64,000 bases of DNA from Limonium bicolor (Eukaryota; Streptophyta; Magnoliopsida; Caryophyllales; Plumbaginaceae): NCBI GenBank assembly GCA_023374045.1, contig JAIOTZ010000242.1, positions 1 to 64,000 of the forward strand, read 5' to 3'. Shown piece by piece: positions 1 to 12,617 of the stretch (its first letter is position 1; each line of letters begins with the position of its first letter). A program made the translations under genes and the position numbers. Below the pieces are notes generated by a model. The model saw only the letters and a program-made list of their open reading frames with translations. It searched no databases and was not told the DNA's origin.

Positions 1-1360
1 CCATTCCCATTAATCCTAATGCATTAAGGAAGAGCTCTTACCTTGAGCTTATTTTCCCCTCATTTCTTTTCCCACTTCTTCTCTTCTCTTTGCCTGCAAA
101 ATCGCCATGTAGGGGATGGAGTTTCCAACTCCATCCCACACCCAAATTACATAAGGAGAATATAATTAGGCTCCTAATCTCTTAAAACTTCACTAATTCA
201 ATGAAGTTTTAAATTACCATTATGTTAGGGTTTTTACCTTGGAGCTTTTAAGAGAGGTTTTTGAGCCTTGAATACAAAGGAGAGTTCCTCCACCATTGGA
301 GAGTTGAACCAAGCTCAAACAAAGAAGAAACAAGGCATTACAAGGAGGGGCAAAAATCGGCCAAGGCATGGAAATGGAGAAAATGAGTTTTCTCTCTTGA
401 ATCTTTTTACCTTAAGTGGAAGAGGAGACTCCATGCTTCGATTTGGTACCATTTCCTCTTCAAATGGGCAAAACCCATGGAGATGAAGTTGCTCATTTTC
501 GGATTTTGAAAAGATAGAAATGTAGAGCTTGAAGAGGGGAGTTCAAATATGTATTTATTTTACATTTGGAGCTCAAGTGAAGCTAGAGCATGAGGTAGAA
601 GATGGAGTTGCCATGGAAGCCATGAGAGGCTGCAAAAATCGCTGCAAGGGGGGGGGGGAAGAAGAGAGGTCTCACGATGGGGAAAAGAGAGAATAGGAGA
701 GAGAGAAGAAAAAGTGAGGAAAGAGAGTGTTTTTTACCTTTTGTATTCTTTTTCTTTCTTCTTTCTTTTCTTCTTTCTTTATTTACTTATTTGTTGTGTG
801 TGAGGGAAGGGAATCGGCTGTACACAGCCTTTTTGGGGTTTTAAAAATTTTATTGATAATAGTGGACACACTAGTTTGGTTTATTATGCTTTTACCTTTA
901 CCCCACAACTTCCTGTTTTTGACAGTTTTTACTATTTTCTCGTTTTACTGATTTCATTGGCTATTAAGCTTCCATGAATGCTTAATAATATTTATTTAAT
1001 GATTTATAATTTTTACGGGTCCGTTTGACCGCTCAAAGTCACGTTTTCGGGTTCCCTCGAAAAACGTGCGCTAAAGCTCTATTAGCGTTTTAATACCTTA
1101 TTTGGATCCGTTTTCTTCAGGAGTTGTTCCCATATACTAATTAGGCATAAATAAGCCTTAGGAATCCTTACGATACTATAACCGAGGTCTCGTACCTCCT
1201 ATGGTTATTTAACGCTCATTTAGCGTTTTTTTCGCTTTCTAAGCGTTTTCTCATTTCTTTTGGATTTATTTTCCTTACCAAAAATTACTTAGGCGCTATT
1301 AAGCCCTTAAATACTATATTAGAATAATTTAATCACCATATTTAAGTTCGGGGTATTTCA
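1..1360 (-). mobile_element. Element A, left LTR (3' LTR in sense), truncated by window edge
   Basis: This segment matches 9527-10879 almost base for base, with small indels, and ends in the same GGGGTATTTCA. It is followed at once by a polypurine tract read on the minus strand, so it is the sense-strand 3' LTR of a minus-strand Ty3/Gypsy-type element. Only the part nearest the interior lies in the window, so the outer target duplication cannot be checked. The short plus-strand reading frames here come from low-complexity pyrimidine tracts and show no protein family. Confidence 0.9.
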
Positions 1361-1374
1361 ATCTACCCCCCTTA
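1361..1374 (-). other. Polypurine tract 1 of element A
   Basis: On the minus strand this reads TTAAGGGGGGTAGAT and abuts the LTR start TGAAATACCCC. This is the expected place for the plus-strand DNA primer in reverse transcription. Element C has the same tract at its LTR. Confidence 0.8.
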
Positions 1375-1738
1375 AAGAACTTTGCCCTCAAAGTTGGTGA
1401 ATTTAATACTGTTACTTGTATAAATACTCTATGCTAAGGTTATAACCTCTGCATATAATTTGTCAAACTCCAAATGTCTGACATGATGCATACTACGCAT
1501 CCAAATAGCATGTCACTGCATGCATAGCAATCAAAAATATCCGTTTTACTCTCTCTCCAAGGGGGTCCATCCGCAGACAATTAGGTACAATCCTCCCCCA
1601 ATGGCGAGTGATCCCTCAGGTACCGGTCACGTTTGAACACTTACGCTTTCTGGTTCACGGCCGTCATGACTTGAGCACTTACACTTTCTGGCTCTACGGT
1701 CCTTTGGTTCTGATCAAATTCATTTGCACATATAGAGA

Positions 1739-1800
1739 TCCTCAGGCACTTACTCATACTTACTTACTCATACTTACTCATACTTACTCATACTTACTTC
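1739..1800. repeat. ACTCATACTT microsatellite-like repeat
   Basis: Several direct copies of a CTTACTCATA-type unit follow each other here, in the region between the LTR and the second polypurine tract of element A. The same word is frequent in the LTR of A at 7160-7465. Confidence 0.7.
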
Positions 1801-2115
1801 GGGACTACGCTGCCCCAGTGCCTTTGGAAAAATACAAAAGACACACTGTCACCGTACGAATGGTGTAGTGGTTTCAAACTACTCTACACTTCCACAGACT
1901 TAAAACTAGCTTCACCTCCTATGGTTTCGACCGGATACCCGTGCCTAGGCATGGAAGATCCACTAGCGCCCGTGGGAGCGGTTTCAAAACCGATCCTCAT
2001 TCTCAAGTTTGAAGAAAACATTGTACCAAATTAGTTTTGGAAATTCATTTTGAAAACTTGCATACATCTCCCAATTCCATTTATGATGATTATTCCTATT
2101 ACTAGTGTTATTATT

Positions 2116-2243
2116 GTGGCCACTTAAGGGAGCTTCCAGAGTCCTTCAACCCCAATGTGATCAGCATTGGTGTTGAATTATCCTTCCACCCCATTTGTGT
2201 TCGGTTTCCCTTGATCGCTAGCAAATCAAGTTCCACTTCCCAC
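2116..2243 (-). repeat. Conserved noncoding block, copy in element A
   Basis: This roughly 125-bp block matches 18752-18880 in element C and 12618-12745 in element B. It includes the shared words TTGAACTATCCTTCCAC (TTGAATTATCC here) and TTTGTGTTCGG. No reading frame is shared by all three. It is one of the best conserved pieces of the interiors, which suggests a cis-acting or structural role, though recent common descent alone could also explain it. Confidence 0.7.
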
Positions 2244-2754
2244 CTCAATACAAACAGACAGATTGTCAAACATTATTTCGTTTTCTATCTTTTTAATCTT
2301 GCTACTCATAATCACGCACATACATTTTCCCATTTATATGATTCACTTACTTACTTACTAACCATCTCATCAATTTTTACTACATCTTCCAACTACTATA
2401 CTTAGGAAATTCATGGGTATAATATCCCATTAGTTTACTATACTCAATTTATACTCATAAAATACATCCGGCTTCATACCGATTTATACTCATTACATAC
2501 ATCGGTTCCATACCAATTTATACTCCTCAAGTCTCCCATACATACTCATTCCTCATACTATTACCAATCGGGGTTTCCATTCCCCTGGTTTCTCTACTCC
2601 ATTCCTATTCCTATTCCCAAATAACCATAATTACACGATGAGTGAATACAAATGTTTATGTAACATAAGTATCAATCATCAAAACAAATACTTTTGCGCT
2701 ATGCGCATTGTAGTTTACGCACCTATCACGTAAAACGTACATTTCGCGGTTTTC

Positions 2755-2774
2755 GCTCTACCCCCTTGAAAGGG
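2755..2774 (-). other. Second polypurine-tract copy in element A
   Basis: The plus-strand text GCTCTACCCCCTTGAAAGGG gives a purine run on the minus strand nearly identical to the LTR-adjacent tract, followed by the conserved ATTACGCCCACGTAAT. It lies about 1.4 kb inside the element. Equivalents are at 19390-19412 (C) and 11158-11178 (B, just past the pol stop). Confidence 0.7.
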
Positions 2775-5165
2775 ATTACGCCCACGTAATCTACCATGTG
2801 TCATCATTGGACATTGGTCGAAGGCATTCAGCCGTCATGGAGTGGTTCAGCTTCCATGCGGTCTATTATACAATGTTCCTTGATCAATAGGTCTTAACCG
2901 TATTACCGGTTAGTCCCTTCATCAAGAAATTCCATCGGAGTTTATTTAACTCTAAACCGGGTTCGGTTCTAGCCTAAATGGCTTCAAGGCATTGATGATT
3001 GACCTTTTATTCACTAGGTGTATTTCACTTAGAATTTTGGGCCCGCTAGCTTCTGCTGCGTGACTCTGATAGCTCGGGTTATTCGCCCTTCTTGTTATCC
3101 TTAACATCACCTTTTTACCCCTCTTTTCGTGGGAATAAGGTTTGTTCCATCGAGCGTGGTATTCCTTTACCGTGCGTGAACTCAATGAGTTTTAGATTCA
3201 TAACCAGCTCTCTGGCAATCTATATACATACTGTTGTGTTTTGTAGTGATCATTCACTTGGTTTCCTACTTAGTCTTATTGTCAGTAGCTTCTGAATTAT
3301 GCTCAGTATTTTGTTTTGATACAAGTGTTCTTTTGCTTGTATGACCTTGCATTTTCCATGCGTCGGTCCTACTGACTTTCTTAAGTCTCCTTTCACTTTT
3401 ATTCCAATGGAATTTACATCTTGTGATTATTAGTGTGTTCCACACTCTTCGTGCTTCCTTGGCCTTAGGCTGTACGGTTTGTTTCTAAGCTTTTGCTTAG
3501 CTGGCTTATGCCATGTTCATTGGTGAAAGGAAGAATTACCACGTTTTACCTTTTCCATCTTCCTAGCTATCCACTTGATCATTAACTGCACAAGTGCACT
3601 ACCAAAACACTCAGTCCTACAGAGTGCAGAGGCGTAAACTCCTGGCAATAACTCTCTTATGTGATCGCGATAGGAATGATCGTTACTCCTTCAGGTGGTG
3701 TTTCATCATTTGGTGCAGACTCCTGGCTTGTTGCCCGGTCTATCTACCGTCTTGTATTAACAAGTCCATAGCATTGGGTGATTATTCACATACATTGGTC
3801 GCCTGCCGCGCACCATGTTCTTACTGATTCACAGTATTGGTTTACATGGCATCCACTGTTGCTAGCTTCAGCTCATGTATCTCTATCATTTATACAATGA
3901 TTCCCCATGTATTTGGCAAATATAGAATATAGTATTCCTTTATTTTTCTGAGCTCCCTGAGCATCATTGGTTTTATAACCGGTTACTCCTGGTTGTCAAC
4001 AATTGCTGTTGAAGCTTATTTCACATTGCTTGACAATAATTGTATGCTCAAGCTTGACTACGTTAGTAGTTCTTAAAGGAATATATTTCCCGACAGTTAC
4101 TGATGATATCCCCTTCTTGGGGTCCATGTGTTCACCGCTCTTGCGGTCTCACATTTATGAGGGGCATCCTCAATTATTGGTTGTCACTCTTTTATTGGTG
4201 TCATCCTTGACCACTTTCCGTATAGTTCACATTGGTTTGCAACCGTTGGGTTGTGTGGGTAACAGTTTCATGGCCTACTAGCCATGTTGCCTAGAGCTCT
4301 GCTCATTATAGGCTGTTCCCAAGTGATTATTTCTCCATAACCATCGCTGGATTTGGAGGTGATACTGGGCTCCCTGACACGATCGTCACATCACGCTTCT
4401 GTCTGTTGGGGACCCTTTTTGTAGCTTGGTATTGATTTGGGGTATCCCCTGTCAAGTGGGATCCCTTCGGTGTTCTAACCGAATGTTCGTTCCAATTGTG
4501 GTGTTCTTACCATGACATTTCATTCAACTGTGTTGACTTGATACCCTTTATGGATTGCTCCTGGGTGTTATTGATTATGCTATCACCTCTGGCTGATATT
4601 TATAAGTATGTTCAGTCCGTCATCCTACCTTGCGGTTCTGGATTTGAGTCATCCCGTTAGGGGTTGTAACGTCTCCCGTTCTTAGGGTAGACCATTGGTG
4701 TTTTTCCTTGTGTTATAACGGTTTGATATCCCTTCCGGTGATTAATGGTATTTCTGGTAACCTTATAACATCACCCTGTGTGTTTGTGGTAGTTGTTCTG
4801 GGATTCTATCCCGTTCATTGAACACTGATGTGTTAATGTTAGGCATTTGCCTTACTGTGCTTAGACTGGGTATTCCTTCCAGTTATCCTGCTTTACATAG
4901 ATATATTCGAGACATATCCAATGTCTTATCCCGTTGTTAGTGCTTCTTGCACTTCAACTCTTAATGGTTCTCCTGTAGTGAGTTTCTGACTCCTTAGCTT
5001 GTAGCTTATCTGAGTTCCTTTGTTCGGTTGAGGTAACCAGTTGTTCTGTTTTAAATCTACTTATGGTCCGTAGAACAAGTTGACTACTTCCCTTTTCGTG
5101 TTTCGTACACTACATGTATACATACGTGGGTACCGTCTTGGCACGTTACCACTTACCTAACTATC

Positions 5166-5270
5166 CGTCAGGCCCGCAAGCTCCTTCGGAGTGCGGTCGT
5201 CCCACATCCCATATTTGGGTACACTCGTAGTGTTCGTCACACGCCTAGGTGAAGTATTCTATTGTCAACT
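5166..5270 (-). repeat. Conserved leader block with small hairpin, element A
   Basis: This block is the most similar stretch between the A and C interiors (C copy 21627-21740). It includes GGAGTGCGGTCGTCCCAC and CACACGCCTAGGTGAAGTAT. It contains a short CTCC..GGAG stem whose loop differs between copies. It lies about 1.3 kb downstream of the primer site in the sense direction in both elements. A packaging or dimerisation role is possible but unproven. Confidence 0.65.
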
Positions 5271-6497
5271 CTTCTTGTATCATTCTATGATACTCACCGA
5301 ATTCCGTCGTGTTGGTTTTAAAAATCCAAGTTTTAAAAGAAGGTTTGTGGTTTTTGAAGAAAAAAATTGGGTTTTGAAATAATAGTTCGGTGTGAAAAGT
5401 AATTCTTCATGGCATTGCCATGTCTAAAGTCCTGACCAAGTCCAGCTTCCTGCTGACTGGAATGTTCTTGATACACTGGTCGGGCCGTTAGGCCTTTCCA
5501 AGGTTTCATTGTTTCGATTTCTTAGGATTGGTAATCCTATATTTGCTCCATTCGTCATAGCGGTACTTTAGCAAGTATTTGCGGGTTGTGTAAAAGTCTT
5601 CCACCGTCTTGTAGTTGCTGCACTTGCCCTGGGCAAGTGCGCGGGTAGGTTGTTTTTCGGTTAACGTATACCGGTTACGGTATCGTTCCCATCCATACTT
5701 GGTGGTCTTATTAGATCTTCTTTGGATCTTTTGACCTTGGTGGCTATCTCCTGATTTGTTTCTCAATGTTCTTGACATGACTGTTATCAATCCGGGTGTC
5801 TCACACCTTCACTGTGGTTAACGAGACTTGACTTATCCTAGGAACCACGTTGTAGTCCTATAGGTGTATGTCTTATGAATATTTCATTGTCATCTGAACT
5901 ATGTTGTTGTGGTTATTACAGCATCTTGGCCTGTAGGTTTAGTGTTACTCCCAAACTCGACTAATTCCTTAGTCGGTTTGTTATACCGTTATTGGTATTA
6001 TCAAAATTACAGTCCGTAGACTCTTCTGTCTCGGGCATGTTACTCCATCTTCCTTGCTTCGTTGTGCGGTTGTGCTTCTCTCTCTGCTGGCTACTCATGG
6101 TTCTCGCGACTGCGAAGCATGTCGCCCCATGGTGCCATAAATTCCACTATCCTTTATTTAGGATCTTCAATCCTTCGCCATTAGGTGCGGTCATCATCAT
6201 CCAACGGAACCATCTTCGGACTTCCAGTTCTTGGACTCTACCGTATGACAGGTTCTTTCTAATAAGATTTACTTGTAACTGCCAGATCGGGTTTTACCCG
6301 AGTGTGAGAGGTCTTTCCATCTCTCTGGCGTTATTGTTCCAACTTTATATGGGGTTGCGGAGGGCGGGTATGGTTGTTTTAGGTTTCCGGATCACCTGGG
6401 TTTCCTAACTCGCTACCTCTCACGCTAACCTCATACCTTCGCCCTAAGTTTTATAAGTCCAACTCGGTATTTTCCTAAACTCGGTATTTTCATCCAT

Positions 6498-6516
6498 CAG
6501 AGCGATACTCGCTCTG
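6498..6516 (-). other. Inverted repeat overlapping the primer site, element A
   Basis: CAGAGCGA and TCGCTCTG form a perfect 8-bp stem with a 3-base loop. The right arm is shared with the primer-binding site at 6511-6522, so a folded leader would compete with tRNA annealing. Element C has the same stem with a 4-base loop. Confidence 0.75.
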
Positions 6517-6522
6517 ATACCA
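6511..6522 (-). other. Primer-binding site (initiator Met tRNA), element A
   Basis: The minus strand reads TGGTATCAGAGC, the standard complement of the 3' end of plant initiator methionine tRNA, five bases from the LTR end (6528). This fixes the orientation of the element as minus. Confidence 0.9.
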
Positions 6523-6618
6523 CTTTTTGTAACACCCCTACCGCTAATACCGTCATTACTGTACAAATACTTACCTTCGCAGCGGATACTCCTTACACAA
6601 CGGCGGGTGTACAATGCC

Positions 6619-6640
6619 GTTAGTCACCCACGTGACTAAC
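6619..6640 (-). other. Conserved LTR hairpin, element A copy
   Basis: GTTAGTCAC and GTGACTAAC form a perfect 9-bp stem with a 4-base loop, flanked by GCC and AAGGC that can extend it after a two-base bulge. It lies 91-112 nt from the LTR 3' end in sense. Copies in C and B keep the pairing although the bases differ. Confidence 0.8.
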
Positions 6641-7159
6641 AAGGCGAGTTACAATACTACATACTATCGGTCTGATGAATATGAACATACCGAGTACTCT
6701 AAACAATACAATACTCCCCATTGCATACTCATCCATAATCCAATTACAACTCCAATACATTACTATACCGAGTATACTAAAATCCTTAAATTACCGATAC
6801 AGTTTAAGCTTCCAAATTCGCATTACAATACAAGTACCAATCCCTACTATACAACTACCCATGCTTACGTAGCAGTCCCCGTCCTACTCTCTCGAACGGT
6901 GATCAGCTTCGGGTACCTGCACACTAAAAACGGTCCCCCGAGGGGGTCAGCTTACGCTGCGCATGAAATTCGCATATACCGCGTGCTAACCGCGGTACGC
7001 CGACTACTTTGGGTCGGATATACATGGAGGTCATTTTACATGCATGCATACATACTATTACTACACAATACATTCATCAATACTTACATTCACATACAAG
7101 GTTCAATATCTACTAAGGAAGACAATTCGATAGTCGACCGTTCGTATTAGTTACTTACT

Positions 7160-7465
7160 CGTTACTACTTCGGGGTTGTTCGATATTCATTACTCTACTC
7201 GTACCTGCTCCTTACTTGTTACTCATTACTTTACTCTTACATACTCATCACTCCATGCTCATACCCTTACTCGTACACACTCCTTATTCTATACTCGTTA
7301 CTACACTCGTACACTACTCAATGTTCCGTACTTACTCATACATACTCAATACTCAATACTCGGTACTTACTCATACATACTCAATACTCAATACTTACTC
7401 GTACATACTCAATACTCAATACTTACTCATACATACTCATACTTACGCAATACTCAATACTCATT
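7160..7465. repeat. TACTC/CATAC tandem repeat region in LTR of A
   Basis: Words such as TACTCATACATACTCAATAC recur many times in imperfect tandem order. This low-complexity block produces overlapping pseudo-frames on the plus strand that should not be called genes. Confidence 0.8.
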
Positions 7466-8590
7466 ACTTGGGTCTCTGGGCGGAGTCATACACAAGACTC
7501 GCCACCGGGCCTACAATTCGAAGGCTATACACTTAGCTCCTCAAATATACAATTGTCCATTTCTACCGGACTACTCAAATTCCCAACACTCCTCTCATGG
7601 AGTATCTTACAATCTCATGGATTAGCCTAGAAGTATCTCTCTTGATAACCTCCACTAGCTTAGGGAATTACTACCGTCTAGTATTCTCAGGTTTAAGGGT
7701 TTCCCCAACGTATCGAATACTCTCATATTCGGGACATTACTTACATCAGTCGGGTCCTCTCATAGTGGGTCGACTAATTGCTAAGGGCTTTGGGATCCCT
7801 CATCATTCTTTACTACTCTCAAGGTTCATGACTTGCACCAACATTGATTCCTCTAATTGAGGTTACTTATGTACTTCCACTACTTATTGTTTGTGGATTA
7901 TTCATTTCAATTCTCCTACTGTTATCGGGAGGTTACTACTCCCGTACACTCTCTCACATTCTAGTGAGTTCATTGGTTTGCGTCAACGTTCGTTGGTTCA
8001 TTAGTTTAGTGCGTTTCTACATTCCCGTTAGTTCACTCCATGACTCTTACTACGAGTCACTACACAAGGAGACTCATCTATGAGTCGGTCTACGCACTAA
8101 GTGAGGCCACACAATCAATCAAGAAAGGTTAGCTCATACAACATAAAACAAGACATACAACGAAAGGCAATAAACCGTTTTCATGCTTTAGTCTTGATTA
8201 GCCGGCATACAGCACACAAATCAACGTAACTCGGTTAGCATACGGGGCATGAGAAAATCATACCTTTCACCGGGGTTAGCTTTACCGTGTGTTCCCTTGT
8301 TCCTTGGTTCACACTTGATCCACTGATAATGTTTCCAACATTGTTATTAATACTAGGTTCATACAATACACAAGTAATTACTACTCCCGTACTTACCCCG
8401 TTATCCCGGTATACTTAGTTTCGCTCATGTCAAACTATGTCCTTACTTCCCATTCATTTCCTACACTTGTTTACACTTCTTAGGACCTTTAAACATCACC
8501 AAACAAGGCCTTAACAACTTCTAAAACCATTACCAATCAATTCCCCATGTTTAGAACCCTTAAAAACACTTCCTGCACAATTTTGGGGGT

Positions 8591-8755
8591 GGTCCGGGAC
8601 TTGGTCCGGACCCTAAGTCCCGGACCAATGCTTCTGCGCGGCTGATTTTTAGACCTGGTCCTGGACTTGGTCCTGGACTTAAGTCCCGGACCAATTCCTG
8701 CACTCTCCTTTTTTGAAGCGGTCCGGGACTTGGTACATATCCTAAGTCCCGGACC
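8591..8755. repeat. Three tandem GGTCCGG hairpin units in LTR of A
   Basis: Units at 8591-8626, 8657-8692 and 8720-8755 each start GGTCC(G/T)GGACTTGGT and end AAGTCCCGGACC, so each folds on itself. Spacing is about 63-66 bp. They stand out as GC-rich palindromes in an AT-rich LTR. Similar arrays occur in C and in the unrelated element E. Confidence 0.85.
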
Positions 8756-10882
8756 CTGCTAAAAACTGCTATTAAGGTCATTTTTCAACCCCAAATCAAC
8801 CCTTAATCCACCTCCAATCATTCCATAATCTTTCCACATGTTTTGTACATAATTAAACACACTTAAACACTCACTAAAACTCCTTAAATCCATGGTCCAA
8901 TACCTACTCAACTTCTTGTTCAAATTCTACAAATTTCCATTCTCATTTCTACAACTTGCACACTTGTGCATTTCTACACTTCTCTTTGCATTTTACATCT
9001 TGTCCTAACTTCATTTTACCATTCCAATTCATTTCCAATCGACTACACTACCTATACCCAAGTCAAATCTCCATCTTCAAGGTTACAAGCACTAACTCTT
9101 TCTCTTGTTTTTCCAATGCATTTCACATGCTATTTGCTACAGATTTTACACCCATTTATTCTCATCCTACAACTACCATTCCAAGGTTACTAAACATCTC
9201 TACTAACTCCAATACACACCTTGGTTCTCCCATTCACCAAGTAATTCTTAATGCACAATTCCTACTAAAATTTTGCCATAGTTCACCTACAATTCTCACT
9301 TGTCCACACATACCCATCATCACCAAAATCATTCCTATTCTAGCCACACCCATACAAGGGTCCTACCAGCAATACAAGCAATCTTAATACATCATTAATT
9401 CCTCAAAACACAATATTAATACACATACACAATTCCTTGGCTCTAAGGCCTACAATTCACATACTTGTTCATAAATACCCAAACTTCCACAATTACAATT
9501 CTACTACATTATTTTGGTTTACCCATTCCCATTATCCTAATGCATTAAAATTTTGCATTAAGGAAGAGCTCTTACCTTGAGCTTATTTTTCCCTCATTTC
9601 TTTTCCCACTTCTTCTCCTTCTCTTTTGCTTGCAAACATCGGCCATGTAGGGGATTTATTTTCCATCCAAACTCCATCCCAACACCCCAATTACATAAGA
9701 GAATATATTAGGCTCCTAATCTCTTAAAACTTCACTAATTCAATGAAGGGTTTAAATTCCATTAGTTAGGTTTTTTCCTTGGAGCTTTTAAGAGAGGTTT
9801 TTGAGCTTGAATACAAAGGAGAGTTCCTCCACCATTGGAGAGTTGAACCAAGCTCAAACAAAGAAACAAGGCATTACAAGGAGGGGCAAAAATCGGTCAA
9901 GGCATGGAAATGGAGAAAATGAGTTTTTCTCTGAATCTTTTTACCTTAAGTGGAAGAGGAGACTCCATGCTTCGATTTGGTACCATTTCCTCTTCAAATG
10001 GGCAAAACCCATGGAGATGAAGTTGCTCATTTTCGGATTTTGAAAAGATAGAAATGTAGAGCTTGAAGAGGGGAGTTCAAATATGTATTTTATTTTACAT
10101 TTGGAGCTCAAGTGAAGCTAGAGCATGAGTAGAAGATGGAGTTGCCATGGAAGCCATGAGAGGCTGCAAAAATCGCTGCAAGGGGGGGAAAGAAGGTCTC
10201 ACGATGGGGAAAAGAGAGAAATAGGAGAGAGAGAAAAGTGAGGAAAGAGAGTGTTTTTTACCTTTTTGTATTCTTTTTCTTTCTTCTTTCTTTTCTTCTT
10301 TTCTTTATTTACTTATTTGTTGTGTGTGAGGGAAGGGAATCGGCTGTACACAGCCTTTTTGTGGTTTTAAAAATTTTATTGACAATAGTGGACACACTAG
10401 TTTGGTTTATTTATGCTTTTACCCCACAACTTCCCGTTTTTGACAGTTTTTACTATTTTCTCGTTTTACTGATTTCATTGGCTATTAAGCTTCCATGAAT
10501 GCTTAATAATATTTATTTATTTATTTATAATTTTTACGGGTCCGTTTGACCGCTCAAAGTCACGTTTTCAGGTTCCTCAAAAAATGTGCGCTAAAGCTCT
10601 ATTAGCGTTTTAATACCTTATTTGGATCCGTTTTCTTCAGGAGTTGTTCCCATATACTAATTAGGCATAAATAAGCCTTAGGAATCTATACGATACTATA
10701 ACCGAGGTCTCGTACCTCCTATGGTTATTTAACGCTCATTTAGCGTTTTTTCGCTTTCTAAGCGTTTTCTCATTTCTTTTGGATTTATTTTCCTTACCAA
10801 AAATTACTTAGGCGCTATTAAGCCCTTAAATACTATATTAGAATAATTTAATCACCATATTTAAGTTCGGGGTATTTCAATC

Positions 10883-11065
10883 CAAGTGTTACATAGAACA
10901 CATAAATATCAAGTGTTACATAGAACACTACCATAACCACTCAAGTGTCACATAGGACACAACAATAACCACCAGTGTCACATAGGACATATCATTAACC
11001 AACCAAGTGTCACACAGGACTTATCAATAACCAACTAGTGTCACATAGGACACATCAATAACCAT
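10883..11065. repeat. About 31-bp tandem repeat, six copies
   Basis: Six imperfect copies of a unit like CAAGTGTCACATAGGACAC followed by an ATAACCA-rich spacer run directly from the insertion junction of A. They lie downstream of the pol stop of B, in what would be the 3' untranslated region. Confidence 0.85.
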
Positions 11066-11157
11066 AACCATCCAACCAATTGCACACATGCGCAATCAAA
11101 CACAAATAACCATACCAAAAACCAGTATAGACTGCAGATATGCAAGTCGCATGTGGT

Positions 11158-11178
11158 GCTCTACCCCCCTTAAAAGGG
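11158..11178 (-). other. Polypurine-tract copy just after pol stop of element B
   Basis: The minus strand reads CCCTTTTAAGGGGGGTAGAGC some 35 bases past the end of the chromodomain frame. The same tract plus GCCCACGT is found well inside LARDs A and C, which links them to a B-like ancestor. Confidence 0.7.
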
Positions 11179-11213
11179 TTATGCCCACGTACCCCCCACA
11201 AGTATACACAAAA

Positions 11214-11731
11214 CTAATAGAAAAGTGCTGGATACTTGTCTCGCATGGAGTCTTCTAACTCCCATGTCTCCTCCTCAATGTCGTGGTTTGACCACAGAAT
11301 CTTGATCATTTTAATGGTCTTGTTCCTGGTCTCCCTAGTCTTAGAGTCTAAAATGCGAACTGGGGTCTCCTCATATCGAGGTGTAGGATCTAGCTCGAGT
11401 GTCTCGGGCTCTAAGATATGTGACGGGTGAGGTACATACTGCTTTAGCTGTGAAATGTGAAACACATTGTGCACTCTCCCAAGCTCAACAGGTAAATCTA
11501 ATCTGTAAGCTAATGGGCCCACTCGCTCCGTAACAAGGTACGATCCTACATACTTCGGCTAAGCTTGCCCTTCTGCCCAAATCTAAAAATTCCCTTCATA
11601 TGTGAAACTCTAAGGAAGACTCGATCGCCTACTACGAATTCGAGATCTCTCCTACGGACATCAGCATATGATTTCTCTCCGTTTACGAGGTATAGCCCCC
11701 AAGAATCTATGCATTCTTTGACACATTCCAT
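11214..11731 (-). pseudogene. Integrase C-terminus with chromodomain (Ty3/Gypsy chromovirus), broken
   Basis: Two minus-strand frames carry consecutive parts of one protein. The upstream frame (11731-11546) shows KSYADVRRRDLEFVVGDRVF and MKGIFRFGQKGKLS, the GPY/F-side C-terminal region of Ty3/Gypsy integrase. A one-base deletion near 11560 shifts it to a false stop. The second frame (11522-11214) continues with GPLAYRLDLP, VHNVFHISQLKQYVPHPSH and a chromodomain-like tail with ILWSNHDIEEETWE and a YPALF end, the usual end of chromovirus pol (Tekay-type lineage likely). The integrase zinc finger and DDE core are missing upstream, where the sequence turns noncoding at about 11731. In an active element this region directs integration, and the chromodomain guides target choice. 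Here it cannot encode an enzyme. Confidence 0.88.
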
Positions 11732-12617
11732 AGTGCATTAGTATGTTTTTATATTTGAATCCCATGTGTATGGGTGAAGGTGATCTATCATCTTGTACGT
11801 TGTCAATATTATCTCATGGCTTATTTAAACTATCGTGTGTAACACACTTCCATTAATCGCCTTTTGTAGTTGTGATCGTTGGCGCTCGGTTTATATTAAT
11901 ATTGGGGCATACTTAAAATCCTTCTCTTTGATCTTCAGGTCAACATCTTGTGATTCTGGTATTTGAGTTTACTATCACCATATTCGGTTTTCATTTTCCA
12001 TGTAAGGTATGAGCTATGTTTGAGCCGTGCATCTTATGTATATTAGAAAGATTTCTTTATATTATTGATTCACCAATTGTCGGTAGTACTTACACGATTA
12101 TTCGTCTATTCATCTGTTATACCACAGTAGGGTTCCCGCTAAGGTTTCTAACAAGGTACAGTTTCCTCTCAATTGAACGTGTTCTTGCCGTGTTGAATCA
12201 ACTCATGTGGGTATTATATAATGTTTCTACTCTTTATATTCTACTATACTTGACGGTAGATTCCCATTTAATGTATTGGGTTTGAGTTCATAAAGAAAGG
12301 CTTGGAAGTCGATCTTTCCTTCCAGATGGCAATTTGGCCATAACTTAGAAGTTAGCTTGGGAATACTCTTATTATAGGTAATTGCCTCTTGATCTTATAT
12401 TTAATTTATTAACACGGTATATGGAATAATAATAGTTAGTATTTCCCTCACAATTGACTATTTTTCCGATATACGCGGAGTTGTTTTAGATATTTAATCT
12501 CTTCAGGGTAACCTGGACAACTTAACTCTTAATTTACACCTTCTACATCTCATATACATATTACTCAAATTTTATATTAGATTTAAGAATAAATACTTAC
12601 GTACCACAGAAATATTT

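Larger units (their letters stand above)
1361..6527 (-). mobile_element. Element A interior, noncoding (LARD-type)
   Basis: About 5.2 kb lies between the two LTRs of element A. Neither strand has a frame with gag, protease, RT, RNase H or integrase motifs; the longest minus-strand frame is 94 codons. Sense runs right to left, from the primer site at 6511-6522 to the polypurine tract at 1361-1374. Several stretches are clearly homologous to the interior of element C (for example 2116-2243, 2755-2790, 5166-5270 and 6230-6430), so noncoding sequence is shared across two elements. Long LTRs around a gene-less but conserved interior are the definition of a LARD. Assignment to the chromovirus side of Ty3/Gypsy is inferred from LTR signals shared with element B. 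Confidence 0.8.
6528..10879 (-). mobile_element. Element A, right LTR (5' LTR in sense), 4352 bp
   Basis: The LTR runs from TGTAACACCCC to GGGGTATTTCA in plus-strand reading, so TG...CA ends are intact. Its right 1.35 kb matches the left LTR at 1-1360. It contains the conserved hairpin near the sense 3' end, TACTC-type tandem repeats, three GGTCCGG hairpin units and polypurine/polypyrimidine tracts. The 178-codon plus-strand frame at 6614-7150 is rich in Tyr, Thr and His and comes from the tandem repeats; it resembles no protein. The base after the LTR is not a polypurine tract but the tandem repeats of element B, so 10879/10880 is an insertion junction. Confidence 0.9.

Noticed and set aside
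5992..6408. 138-codon plus-strand frame in the interior of A as an env-like or accessory gene
   Set aside because: It is antisense to the element, is not conserved as a frame in the homologous part of C, and its hydrophobic stretches come from T-rich text.
6498..6527. Plus-strand orientation of elements A and C
   Set aside because: The primer site TGGTATCAGAGC and the polypurine tract occur at the correct LTR edges only on the minus strand.
6614..7150. 178-codon plus-strand frame in LTR A as a gene
   Set aside because: Composition is dominated by Tyr, Thr, His and Ile from tandem TACTC/CATAC words, it lies in an LTR read on the other strand, and an overlapping frame is equally open. No domain is visible.
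7176..7625. 149-codon plus-strand frame with repeated YSILNTYSYI-like units as a repeat protein
   Set aside because: It is a direct reading of the microsatellite-like LTR repeat. Two frames read through the same repeat, as expected for simple sequence.
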